From IMG/VR virus record IMGVR_UViG_3300025327_000053, positions 1-46,721 of that record: 46,721 nt of DNA; one strand, given 5' to 3'. The notes beneath the pieces were generated by a model that saw nothing but the letters and a program-made list of their open reading frames with translations, made no database searches and had not been told where the DNA came from. The position numbers and the translations under genes are program-made. Below, one piece after another: positions 6,908 through 13,578 of this stretch. How positions within the stretch are numbered: the stretch's first letter is position 1; each line of letters begins with the position of its first letter. This DNA comes from a virus.

Positions 6908-6936
6908 ACTCTATTCCAGGTTCAAAGGCGTGTCAA
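6908..6936 (-). promoter_or_regulatory. Sigma70-type promoter for the 6779-6901 RNA
   Basis: On the minus strand TTGACA (6936-6931, a perfect -35), a 17-base spacer, then TAGAGT (6913-6908, four of six to the -10 consensus). A T-rich tract lies upstream of the -35. The predicted start is near 6901. Confidence 0.75.
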
Positions 6937-7021
6937 GAAAAAAATGAGATCAACTGCATTATTTATGAGAAGTAGTTACCTGTATCATTTGAGGTACGTG
7001 GCCTAATCTCCAATTGTGTTC

Positions 7022-7050
7022 TTGAAATCCGCCGCAGAAGACGATAAGAT
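7022..7050 (+). promoter_or_regulatory. Promoter for the plus-strand secreted-protein gene
   Basis: TTGAAA (7022-7027), a 17-base spacer, TAAGAT (7045-7050). The spacing is ideal and both boxes are close to the sigma70 consensus. It faces the gene at 7106 and lets it be expressed independently of the leftward phage operons. Confidence 0.6.
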
Positions 7051-7105
7051 CACCAGCAATGACTCTGCTCGCCATCGAGCGGGAGGGGGACATAAAGGGG
7101 GACCA

Positions 7106-7792
7106 ATGAAATCGCTACTAATCACTTGGGTATTTGCGTGTTCCGTAGCCGCCACGATGGCCCAGGGGCTTATCGCCGTGGACCTCGACAAGGCCATTGA
7201 TTACGGCAGCCAGTTCAAATCCAGGAAGCAGTTCCTAGAAAAAGGCTTGAAGGCCAACAGGGTCCAACTCGCCTCGGCGTGGGCCAAGGATGGAATCAGC
7301 AAATACGCCACTTTCTTCACTGACTTCGATGCTATCGCATCAGCTTCGGCACAGGCGCAGCAGGAGATGCGGCCATTCTCACGTAAGGATGCGGAGGCGC
7401 TCCCACTCAGTGGATTGATCTATGCGCACGTAGAAATCCATGGTCGCGGGATGCTCCCCACTAGGAAAGTAGAGAGCAGGTACGTTAAGAATCAGGCACA
7501 TCTTGTAGTACAGATCGGCGAGGAAATCGTGCAGCCGCTGTCGAAAGAACTCAGCTCCTCGGGCGACGCCAGCTTCATCCTGCCGATAGCCCTCTTCACC
7601 TGGTGGGATGTTGGTAATGTGAGCCTGCTGACCGGTGGCCCACTCGGAGTCTATGGTGCCAGGGCTGAAATGGAGTTTGTCTTTCGGTTTACTGCAGAGC
7701 AATTGAAGCGCAAGGCGACCGTGATCCTAATCGACGCCGATGGTAACAAACACGACGAAACGGTCGACCTTAGCAAGCTATTTGCGCGCTAG
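7106..7792 (+). CDS. Secreted protein of unknown function (cargo gene)
   Basis: A 228-residue protein and the only clear plus-strand protein gene in the window. It starts with a Sec signal peptide (MKSLLITWVFACSVAATMAQG), so it is exported. The mature part is mixed alpha/beta (DFDAIASASAQAQQEM, YAHVEIHGRGMLPTRKVESRYVKNQAHLVVQIGEEIVQPL, AEMEFVFRFTAEQLKRKATVILIDADGNKHDETVDLSKLF). I do not recognise a family. AAAGGGGG lies before the ATG, and a promoter at 7022-7050 precedes it. An isolated, oppositely oriented gene with its own promoter is typical of a phage moron, possibly altering the host envelope. Confidence 0.8.
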   Translation: MKSLLITWVFACSVAATMAQGLIAVDLDKAIDYGSQFKSRKQFLEKGLKANRVQLASAWAKDGISKYATFFTDFDAIASASAQAQQEMRPFSRKDAEALPLSGLIYAHVEIHGRGMLPTRKVESRYVKNQAHLVVQIGEEIVQPLSKELSSSGDASFILPIALFTWWDVGNVSLLTGGPLGVYGARAEMEFVFRFTAEQLKRKATVILIDADGNKHDETVDLSKLFAR

Positions 7793-7913
7793 CCCGCTGG
7801 AGGCCGGCGAGCAGGTCCACCTGGAGCAGATGCGCCTGATGAGCGGCTTGGCGCAGATTCGCCGTCCGGGCGACACCGCCCGCTGGTGGACCTACTCCGA
7901 AGCCGTACAGTGA
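7791..7913 (+). pseudogene. Possible C-terminal remnant of a plus-strand gene
   Basis: An open frame of about 40 codons without a credible start, reading SPLEAGEQVHLEQMRLMSG and ending ARWWTYSEAVQ, then TGA. It begins exactly where the cargo gene ends, in another frame. It reads like real protein and not like a shadow, so it may be the tail of a gene truncated when the cargo gene was acquired. Evidence is thin. Confidence 0.3.
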
Positions 7914-7921
7914 AACAGTGT

Positions 7922-8272
7922 TTACCCGCCGGGGTGCTTCTTGTCGTCAAACAGGATGGCATCGCGGATCTCCTCGCGCGTGATGCCGGCCTCGGCGAGC
8001 GCCTGATATCCGTACACGCAGCCGTCAATCTTCTCCAGGAAATCGTTGATGAGCGCGGTCTTCAGGTCCATGTCGCGGAGGTTGCCGCCGTGCTCGGCCT
8101 GGCCCTTGCGGTATTTGATATCAATGCAGTAACAGAGAAACGAGTCAACGTCAGCCAGGTGCGCTTCCTGCTCGTCCGTCATTCGCTCCGGTAAAGTTGT
8201 TGGAATGATTGCCATCCCCATGCCTTGTTTCCTTTCTGTGTTGAACATCGTCTTCGTTACTGCTGTTGCCAT
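7922..8272 (-). CDS. Hypothetical phage protein
   Basis: A 116-residue acidic protein of unknown function, mainly helical (MTDEQEAHLADVDSFLCYCIDIKYRKGQAEHGG..LKTALINDFLEKIDGCVYGYQAL). AAAGGAAG precedes the ATG at 8272, 20 bases after the HD hydrolase stop. A second ribosome-like sequence (AAAGGAAACAAGG) precedes in-frame ATGs at 8221 and 8215, and the conserved-looking part starts there (MAIIPTTLPERM). The protein may therefore be about 98 residues. Confidence 0.65.
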   Translation of the reverse strand: MATAVTKTMFNTERKQGMGMAIIPTTLPERMTDEQEAHLADVDSFLCYCIDIKYRKGQAEHGGNLRDMDLKTALINDFLEKIDGCVYGYQALAEAGITREEIRDAILFDDKKHPGG

Positions 8273-8291
8273 TCGTTGCTTCCTTTCTGTA

Positions 8292-8876
8292 TTATGGAAT
8301 TCCCAAAACTTTGGCGCGCCGCAGGAACTCCTCTTCGGCCTTTGCGGGAGGATCCCCTATAATGATGCTGGCCGCCGGCTCAACTCCCACTGCCAAATGA
8401 TCCCAGGATGGACCCTGTTTCATCAGATCGCGCTTCTCGGTCATCAGCATGATTTCATCTGCCATCCGAACCGAGTCCGGCTCCCGGGACGGCAGCCCGA
8501 ACCGTTCACAGATGGCCGTCATTAGACGCCGCTCGGCTTCACGGTAGGCCCTCCCAATGATGGACCAATACTTTACCGGGCGCGGCAGATCGACCAGATA
8601 GGCTTCCGCAGCGTCGTGGAGCAGTCCCCAAGCGGCATCCTCCAGCGGCACGCGGAAACTTACTTCGACGCAGTGCTGCGCCACTGAGTAAAATTCCTCA
8701 CAATGCCCCCCAAAACGGCATTGCATCGAAAGCGCGTGGGCGATATCTTCAATGTGGATTTCCTCTGGACGTGGATCCAGCGGCCAGAATCTGCCGCCGG
8801 AATAGACCTGAATCCAGTCTCCCTCGCGCCCGGTTACCTCCGCCTTTGTGTTGCCATGTGCCGCAATCGTTTCCAT
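8292..8876 (-). CDS. HD-domain phosphohydrolase (YfbR-like nucleotidase)
   Basis: A 194-residue HD-superfamily metal-dependent phosphohydrolase. DWIQVYSGGRFWPLDPRPEEI leads into HIEDIAHALSMQCRFGGH, then YSVAQHCVEVS, and then the signature LLHDAAEAYLVDLPRPVK with the metal-binding His-Asp pair. A further Asp (MADEIML) completes the site. This phage subfamily is thought to dephosphorylate nucleoside monophosphates, adjusting nucleotide pools during phage DNA synthesis; the substrate here is inference. An AAGGGG-rich ribosome site precedes the ATG. Confidence 0.88.
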   Translation of the reverse strand: METIAAHGNTKAEVTGREGDWIQVYSGGRFWPLDPRPEEIHIEDIAHALSMQCRFGGHCEEFYSVAQHCVEVSFRVPLEDAAWGLLHDAAEAYLVDLPRPVKYWSIIGRAYREAERRLMTAICERFGLPSREPDSVRMADEIMLMTEKRDLMKQGPSWDHLAVGVEPAASIIIGDPPAKAEEEFLRRAKVLGIP

Positions 8877-8916
8877 TTCATGCCCCCATTCCCCTTCCCG
8901 GCCGCCGGGAAGCGCG

Positions 8917-9093
8917 TTACCCGCTTTTCTGTGCGGCCAGCCATGCCCGCAGCTCGCACAGCAGATGCCTCGGAACCCAAACCGCCATCCGCTCGGTCAT
9001 TCGGGCCAGGGTGCGGCAAGCCGGATGGCAGAACTTCTGGTGCCGCCGCTTGGGCGTGAACTCCCGCCCGCAAGTTGACAGCGCGCAAATCAT
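8917..9093 (-). CDS. Very small zinc-finger protein
   Basis: A 58-residue protein. MICALSTCGREFTPKRRHQK continues into FCHPACR, giving a CxxxxC...CxxxC four-cysteine site of a type common in tiny phage proteins. The rest is a helical Arg/Leu/Trp-rich tail. GAGAGG lies 9 bases before the ATG at 9093. It sits between the HD hydrolase and a secreted small protein. Function unknown; nucleic-acid binding is likely from the zinc site and positive charge. Confidence 0.7.
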   Translation of the reverse strand: MICALSTCGREFTPKRRHQKFCHPACRTLARMTERMAVWVPRHLLCELRAWLAAQKSG

Positions 9094-9096
9094 GCT

Positions 9097-9432
9097 TCAA
9101 TTCCTCTCAAACTGAATTCCCAGCACCGAAAACCGCGCCCCATCGCAATCCAGCCAGATGGTATGGACCCGGGCCGGCGCGCCATGCACTTCGGCATCAT
9201 CCACCGTGAGCGCGGTGGTGCAGGCCAGGGCCTCGCCCGGCCTGATCTGCCGCGCCACCGTATTGCGCGGCTCCAGCAGCAGCGCCGCGGGATAGATCGG
9301 CTCAACCAGCAGAGCTCCGTTCGGCGCCACTTCCTTGGTGATGAACGTAACCTTTTGCGCCACCGTGCCGGCCGCCAATAGCCCCGCTGTCAGTGCCACC
9401 ATGAGCCCCACAATCCACGCCGCCGTCTTCAT
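9097..9432 (-). CDS. Small exported or membrane-anchored protein
   Basis: A 111-residue protein. The N-terminus MKTAAWIVGLMVALTAGLLA plus AGTVAQ is either a signal peptide or a single membrane anchor. The remaining 85 residues are beta-rich (KVTFITKEVAPNGALLVEPIYPAALLLEP..VHTIWLDCDGARFSVLGIQF). No family recognised. It is packed eight bases from the upstream gene in the same direction. Confidence 0.7.
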   Translation of the reverse strand: MKTAAWIVGLMVALTAGLLAAGTVAQKVTFITKEVAPNGALLVEPIYPAALLLEPRNTVARQIRPGEALACTTALTVDDAEVHGAPARVHTIWLDCDGARFSVLGIQFERN

Positions 9433-9440
9433 GCCGTCGC

Positions 9441-9803
9441 CTATTTCCTAAAACCGTTCTCGCGGTCCAAGGCTTCATATTCTAAGATTGTCAAGGCCGG
9501 GGCACCGGGAGACTCATGACTATCGGTAGCCCGGAAATGGGCTTCTGGGTGCGCCGGAAAACACCATTCCAGGAAGATGAAATTCGCCGCATCGACGAGC
9601 CACTCCGTATTGCCCGTCGTGTCATACTTCTCAATGCGCGGGGCAACGCCATCCAACATGCGCCTCCCCTGGTCCCGTTGCATTCGCGCATTGGTCTCGG
9701 CTGGACCGTACTTATAGAAACTCGTATTCAACCGAGCTCGCATGAGTCCCAGGAACTCATCGAGGCGCTCCACGCACGGCTCATGTATGGTCGGCTTCTT
9801 CAT
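9441..9803 (-). CDS. Conserved-looking phage protein of unknown function
   Basis: A 120-residue protein with a clear AAGGAG site before the ATG at 9803. The segments YKYGPAETNARMQRDQGRRMLDG and EWLVDAANFIFLEWCFPAHPEAHFRATDSHESPG resemble a family of small phage proteins in which a conserved VDAANF..E helix is followed by HP-x-AHFRATDS. The role of that family is not known to me. It lies in the middle early operon with nucleotide- and DNA-related genes. Confidence 0.7.
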   Translation of the reverse strand: MKKPTIHEPCVERLDEFLGLMRARLNTSFYKYGPAETNARMQRDQGRRMLDGVAPRIEKYDTTGNTEWLVDAANFIFLEWCFPAHPEAHFRATDSHESPGAPALTILEYEALDRENGFRK

Positions 9804-9930
9804 GCTCTTCTCCTTGGTACGTACATTTGTACTCACTTCTGGTATGATCTTTCGTCTCCGCGTGAGAGGAATCGTTCATGCCTGTCGCCACAATCCCATG
9901 CAAAATGACCCCAACCGTAGCAAACATCAT
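9781..9930 (-). CDS. Possible small coupled ORF
   Basis: A 49-residue frame (MMFATVGVILHGIVATGMND.., ending EEHEEADHT). Its ATG at 9930 overlaps the metallophosphoesterase stop by ATGA, the coupling pattern seen throughout this genome, and its end overlaps the next gene start by 23 bases. The N-terminus is weakly hydrophobic and the C-terminus acidic. It is supported by position only; it could be chance. Confidence 0.35.
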   Translation of the reverse strand: MMFATVGVILHGIVATGMNDSSHAETKDHTRSEYKCTYQGEEHEEADHT

Positions 9931-11114
9931 GCCGCCAGCCGTTTCCTTTCTTCCGAGGCTCTAAACTGATCCCGGCCGGTGTATGTTGCCGTGCTCACCA
10001 ACCCCTGATCCTTATTCCACACGAATGCTTCCGAAGATCGCCAATTCCCCACAAAACCTTTTTTGGAATGCCAATCGTCGGGGGCGCACAGGCTCGGCAA
10101 GATCCGCACAGCGACCCCGTGAAACTCCTCCAGCCGGCGCTGGTGTTTGTCTCCGGTATGAACTTCCCGGATGCGCGACTGGCCCCACATCTCCGGCTCC
10201 TCGACGGCCATGATCTGCGGATAATCGCCCAGTTTCCCCTCGCTGCCATGTGTCCACATCAGCATAACGCTGCCCCATTGGAAATACTTCCGCGGCGCGG
10301 GTCCGTTCTCGACCTCCACGTCGCGGCAATTGCGATACCAGCACCAAATAGAATCCCCCATGCAGAATGAGGCGTTCATATCGTGATTGCCCGGGACAAC
10401 CACCACCTTCACGGGCGCCAGCCGCATGGCCTTGTCGACGCTTCGGATGATGGCCCGGCGCACTGCGGGATATATTTTCTGGAAGCGCGTGTCGGCGGTC
10501 ACCTGTGTTCCGCGTGTGGTGGTGCCAGCCTGATTATCCACGTGCATGAGATCGTTCCCGATCACGAATATCACCCGCTCGAATTTCGTATCCGGAACCC
10601 TGGATAGAATCCCGTCCGTGGCCTCATCCCAACACCGGTCTGCAATTTTCAAGTCGTAATCTCCCCAGCCGCCAGTCTCTGGCGACCAGGCCAGCTTCCC
10701 AAAATGGTGGTCCGTGAGATTCATTTCCAGCAGGTTGCCGGAATCGCACTTCGGACGCTTCACGAGCGGGTAGCGCGGCGCAAACTTCGCAGCCTCATCC
10801 ATCATCCGCCGGATCTCATCTTTAGCTGCCGCCACTGCCCGCTTGCGGCGCAACCATGCCTTGACCTGAAACAATTGCTCGACATCTACCCTCTCGGCGC
10901 CTTCCGGCCCTATCTTGGCCCCCACTTCCCACTTATTGACCTGGAACCGCTCGACCTCCCACACCTGCGTGTCGACTTGGCAATAATCCAGCAACTGCGG
11001 AAGCGTATGAATCCTTGTCTTCGGGATGCTGATCTGCCAGATGTCGCCTTGAATATCGTGTTGCTCGCCGAGTTTCGGGGCGGCGCCCGGCCCCAGCGGC
11101 GCCTTGCGGGTCAT
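9927..11114 (-). CDS. Calcineurin-like metallophosphoesterase
   Basis: A 395-residue (or longer) binuclear metallophosphoesterase. Motifs in order: NLTDHHFGKLAW (D-x-H-like), FVIGNDLMHVDN (G-N/D-D), VVVPGNHDMN (GNHD), MLMWTHGSEGK (H) and REVHTGDKHQ (GxxH-like metal ligands). An N-terminal region of about 125 residues precedes the catalytic domain. Phage members act on nucleic acids or phosphodiesters; the substrate is unknown. The first ATG is at 11114, but it has no ribosome site. The frame stays open upstream to 11216 and encodes a CPSGHKF..QRCPRDGC zinc-ribbon, and an AGGAGG lies just before an ATT at 11216. The true start may therefore be that rare codon, giving 429 residues. Confidence 0.88.
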   Translation of the reverse strand: MTRKAPLGPGAAPKLGEQHDIQGDIWQISIPKTRIHTLPQLLDYCQVDTQVWEVERFQVNKWEVGAKIGPEGAERVDVEQLFQVKAWLRRKRAVAAAKDEIRRMMDEAAKFAPRYPLVKRPKCDSGNLLEMNLTDHHFGKLAWSPETGGWGDYDLKIADRCWDEATDGILSRVPDTKFERVIFVIGNDLMHVDNQAGTTTRGTQVTADTRFQKIYPAVRRAIIRSVDKAMRLAPVKVVVVPGNHDMNASFCMGDSIWCWYRNCRDVEVENGPAPRKYFQWGSVMLMWTHGSEGKLGDYPQIMAVEEPEMWGQSRIREVHTGDKHQRRLEEFHGVAVRILPSLCAPDDWHSKKGFVGNWRSSEAFVWNKDQGLVSTATYTGRDQFRASEERKRLAA

Positions 11115-11228
11115 GCGGGCATTGCAGCCGTCTCGCGGGCAGCGCTGCGGCCGCTCGACGCGGCTGTCAAACTTGTGCCCGCTCGGGCAGGTCTGGGGAT
11201 ACAGTTTTGTAGGAATAAATCCTCCTGT

Positions 11229-11552
11229 TCAGGGTTGCGCCGGAGCAGCACATGTCTCCGGCGCCGCAGCGCCAGCTTCTTCTCCGATGAATTGGATCGA
11301 TTTGATGTTTTTCTTCAGGATGCGCTGGGTGTGCCGGTAGGTGGAGTTGCCGTAATCCATGGACAGTTTCACGTATTTCTTGGAATCGCCGATGTAGAAT
11401 CCCACGGAATACAGCACACACGCCGACTCCTCGTCCTGGATGTCGGACTCCGCATGCACGTTGTCATCGTAGAAGGCGTCCTCCCAGGAAACCAGCGCCA
11501 GTTTGCGCGGGGCGTCCAGCGGACCCTCTTTCGGTTTCAATGACCGGCTCAT
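11229..11552 (-). CDS. Hypothetical phage protein
   Basis: A 107-residue protein of unknown function starting after GGGAGGG at 11552. It reads MSRSLKPKEGPLDAPRKLAL, then SWEDAFYDDNVH, YSVGFYIGDSKKYVKLSMDY and RHTQRILKKNIKSIQFIGEE, ending in an Ala/Pro-rich tail. The middle looks like a small beta-sheet domain and the rest is basic. A longer in-frame extension upstream is compositionally poor and overlaps another gene, so it was not used. Its stop (11229-11231) lies just before the AGGAGG used by the metallophosphoesterase. Confidence 0.7.
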   Translation of the reverse strand: MSRSLKPKEGPLDAPRKLALVSWEDAFYDDNVHAESDIQDEESACVLYSVGFYIGDSKKYVKLSMDYGNSTYRHTQRILKKNIKSIQFIGEEAGAAAPETCAAPAQP

Positions 11553-11613
11553 TTTCCCTCCCGGAATCTCAGTGGATCGCACGGCCCGCCATGGCCCACT
11601 GCCGCCATCCCAG

Positions 11614-11832
11614 TTACGATTCCCAGCCGCATCGCGCGCACCTCCACGGCTCCGCCCATTTGCGTTTTTTGATCCATTCCCGGCATTGATAGCATTGGCG
11701 GTAAATGCCCCAGGTGTTCTCGTTAATGTCGAGCACCACGGCGGGCGAAGGCGAGGGAGTCTCTTTCCCGGCATCTCCGCCCACGCCGCGCCGCGTGTCC
11801 CGGTCTTCCGGAAATGGAATGATCTTAGCCAT
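11614..11832 (-). CDS. Small zinc-ribbon protein
   Basis: A 72-residue protein. MAKIIPFPEDRD is a common phage small-protein start, followed by a polar linker, then YRQCYQCREWIKKRKWAEPW and RCARCGWES, a clean CxxC / CxxC zinc ribbon at the C-terminus. It probably binds nucleic acid or a protein partner. The ribosome site is weak. It sits between a secreted beta-rich protein and a small hypothetical protein. Confidence 0.65.
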   Translation of the reverse strand: MAKIIPFPEDRDTRRGVGGDAGKETPSPSPAVVLDINENTWGIYRQCYQCREWIKKRKWAEPWRCARCGWES

Positions 11833-11890
11833 GAGCAGCCAGCGCAGCGGCCGTCAGCCATGCCGCCAGAAACAATACCAACTCCAGAAC

Positions 11891-12400
11891 TCACCTCCCC
11901 GGCGAGAACCGGAACCCGACCGTGACGAGCGGCCGCCAGGTATCGCCGGAATCCGCCGGCGCGGTCAGTCCCTGTCCGGTGATGATGATTTCTCCGAGCG
12001 GCGTTGGAACGCCTGCCAGCAGCCCGCCCGCAAACGCCCCCGAGGTTACTTCACTCGATTGCGCGACTCCGCCGGTCGCCAGCCCGTAGAGTGAGAACCG
12101 CTTGCCTTCCTGTAGCAGTTTGGCAATGCCGGTCCGCACCTGGTATTGCGGCTGCGTGGAGGTAATCCCGCGCGTCTCAATGGTCGAATAAGAGCATAGC
12201 CCCGGCGCCGCCGGTTGCTCCGTGTCGGCGTTCACTGTCGCGGTACAGGCCGCCAGTGACACCGTGCCGACCGGGAACGCCTGCGGCTGCGGGTAGAATC
12301 CGCCGCCCACAATCACTGAATAATCCTGCGCGTGCATGATGGTTGCGGAGCCTGCCACCAGCAGCGCAGCCAAACCGAATCCTTGCAAAAACCTGAACAT
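11891..12400 (-). CDS. Exported beta-rich protein, possible outer-membrane barrel
   Basis: A 169-residue protein with a strong AAGGAGG before the ATG. A signal peptide (MFRFLQGFGLAALLVAGSAT plus IMHAQ) is followed by alternating amphipathic strands rich in Gly, Ser and Thr (YSVIVGGGFYPQPQAF, SLYGLATGGVAQSSEV, GGLLAGVPTPLGEIIITGQG). The protein ends in WRPLVTVGFRFSPGR, an aromatic terminal strand like those of outer-membrane barrels. A phage-made envelope protein could block superinfection or aid lysis. That role is inference; the export signal is clear. Confidence 0.7.
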   Translation of the reverse strand: MFRFLQGFGLAALLVAGSATIMHAQDYSVIVGGGFYPQPQAFPVGTVSLAACTATVNADTEQPAAPGLCSYSTIETRGITSTQPQYQVRTGIAKLLQEGKRFSLYGLATGGVAQSSEVTSGAFAGGLLAGVPTPLGEIIITGQGLTAPADSGDTWRPLVTVGFRFSPGR

Positions 12401-12757
12401 TCATTCCTCCTTGAATTTAATTTCGTGCGGCGGCCGGACTCGATACCGGCTCCCATGTGCCCGTGCCCAGGTCAGCGCCACCAATCCCGCTGGACTACGG
12501 TTTCCTTGGACTATGGTTATGGCGTACTGAGAATTGATACAGCATGGTGGTCAATGCCATCACTTCGATCAATCCGATTTCCCCATAACTTTGCCAGCGT
12601 GTCCTTCCACGCCGCGCCGCACGATGACCATGGAACACCATTTCTAAAACCGCTGCAAAAACGCGACAAGGCTAGTATACCGCCCGAAATGCGCGCCGCT
12701 CCCGATGGTCGCTCCGCGAAGATGTGTAAGGGATTAAGTTTGAAGTTAGACGAACTG
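12401..12757. other. Intergenic stretch with no supported gene
   Basis: About 357 bases between the exported protein and the inverted-repeat cassette. Long frames on the plus strand are Arg/Pro/Ser-rich and lack ribosome sites. A T-arm-like stem near 12430-12450 does not extend to a full tRNA cloverleaf. I see no convincing promoter or terminator. Confidence 0.6.
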
Positions 12758-12777
12758 GGCTTTGCCTAAAAACGCCC
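12758..12777 (+). repeat. Left 20-bp inverted repeat of the toxin cassette
   Basis: GGCTTTGCCTAAAAACGCCC. Its reverse complement occurs at 13579-13598 with one mismatch. The outer nine bases, GGC-TTT-GCC, are themselves a small palindrome. The two copies bracket an 841-bp segment holding the Doc-like gene, its partner gene and their promoter. Confidence 0.8.
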
Positions 12778-12811
12778 GTTTGCCCAATAAGTCGGCAGTC
12801 TGCACAAAAAG

Positions 12812-13255
12812 TCAGGCAAGTGGGTTCGGAAATGACCGGAGAACGCACCGCTGCTCAAGCCATAGGCTAAATTCCTCTATGCTCAAGGTTCCGCTCTCCA
12901 ATTGCCTAATGGCATCAAGAGTTTCGTTTTTGAGGGCGACAACTTGCAGACCGTTAAGGACGAGAATCAGGTATGCAGCACCTAGAGCCGATCTATGGTT
13001 GCCGTCATTAAAGACATGGTGGCAAACTATTGCTTCCGCAATCGCGGCTGCCTTCTGATAGGGAGTCGTGTAGGGTTCCTCGCCAAATGCTGTCATCCAC
13101 GGGCGTGCGACTGAAAGTTGGAGAATGTTTTAGTCCCGCACGCCCGGCATACCACCGTCGTCCCTGATTGTGCTGTCATGGAACTCAACGATGGACTCCA
13201 GTAAGTCCGACAGGAACAGTTGAAATTCGGAGGGTTCCAGCGTCCCTGCCCCACC
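12812..13255 (-). pseudogene. doc-like: Doc/Fic-type toxin interrupted by one in-frame stop
   Basis: The open part starts at ATG 13096 (94 residues) and contains CHHVFNDGNHRSALGAA, the H-x-F-x-D-G-N-(K/H)-R signature of death-on-curing/Fic proteins, which modify host translation factors. The same frame continues upstream and encodes a good Doc N-terminus (SDLLESIVEFHDSTIRDDGG, then MPGVRD), but TAA at 13132-13130 separates the halves. Around the stop, GVRD-stop-NILQLSVARP has exactly the spacing of the family consensus GVRDxxLLxSxLxRP, so a single nonsense substitution explains it. No ATG, GTG or TTG start lies upstream in frame before TGA at 13258. The gene is probably inactivated or makes only a C-terminal fragment. 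Confidence 0.75.
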
Positions 13256-13266
13256 TCAATCTATAT

Positions 13267-13521
13267 CTAGCGAGCTAGGTCCCGAAGAAGATCACCGTGC
13301 AAGGCAGCGAATTCATCGGTGATTTCAGCCATCAACTGGCGGCGACTAGATCGTTTCGATCTGCCGGGCGCTACAAGAACATCTCCCGTCGGATCGGAAA
13401 TGATTATCATGGGAGAGATTCCCAGATTTGGATTAGGCTCTAGCGTCAAATACGACGGGAAAAGCGAAAAGGAACTAGGCCACCAATTGTCGTTGTTCCC
13501 AATGAACCTATATTGGTTCAT
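13267..13521 (-). CDS. Partner gene of the Doc-like toxin, possible antitoxin
   Basis: An 84-residue protein with GGAGG five bases before the ATG and a near-consensus promoter right upstream. It reads MNQYRFIGNNDNWWPSSFSL, then FPSYLTLEPNPNLG, SPMIIISDPTGDVLVAPGRS, and a C-terminal helix RRQLMAEITDEFAALHGDLL. It does not look like Phd, the usual antitoxin of Doc. Its place as first gene in a two-gene cassette with a Doc-like toxin suggests an antitoxin or a co-acting subunit, but this is inference from position. Confidence 0.65.
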   Translation of the reverse strand: MNQYRFIGNNDNWWPSSFSLFPSYLTLEPNPNLGISPMIIISDPTGDVLVAPGRSKRSSRRQLMAEITDEFAALHGDLLRDLAR

Positions 13522-13540
13522 ATAAACCTCCAAGGAGTTA

Positions 13541-13570
13541 ATTATAACGCGCACTTGCCCACAAAGTCAA
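13541..13570 (-). promoter_or_regulatory. Promoter of the toxin cassette
   Basis: On the minus strand TTGACT (13570-13565), an 18-base spacer, then a perfect TATAAT (13546-13541). It lies between the right inverted repeat and the partner gene and gives a very short leader. This is the closest match to the sigma70 consensus in the window. Confidence 0.75.
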
Positions 13571-13578
13571 CTAATAGA

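Noticed and set aside
6780-9842. A shared motif AGTRAGTACAAA upstream of 6636 and 9803 as a common operator
   Set aside because: The second copy lies inside a possible small coupled ORF (9781-9930), only 12 bases match, and no promoter aligns with both copies.
11553-11894. In-frame extension of the gene at 11229-11552 up to a GTG at 11894
   Set aside because: It is Gly/Arg/Trp-rich, overlaps the better zinc-ribbon gene at 11614-11832 in another frame, and a strong GGGAGGG site fixes the shorter start.
12420-12520. Possible degenerate tRNA on the minus strand
   Set aside because: A T-arm-like stem (GCCGG/CCGGC) with an eight-base loop is present, but acceptor, D and anticodon arms cannot be paired at tRNA spacing.
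12332-12769. Plus-strand frame of 145 codons in the gap before the toxin cassette
   Set aside because: No ribosome site, low-quality composition, and it runs through the exported-protein gene start and the left inverted repeat.
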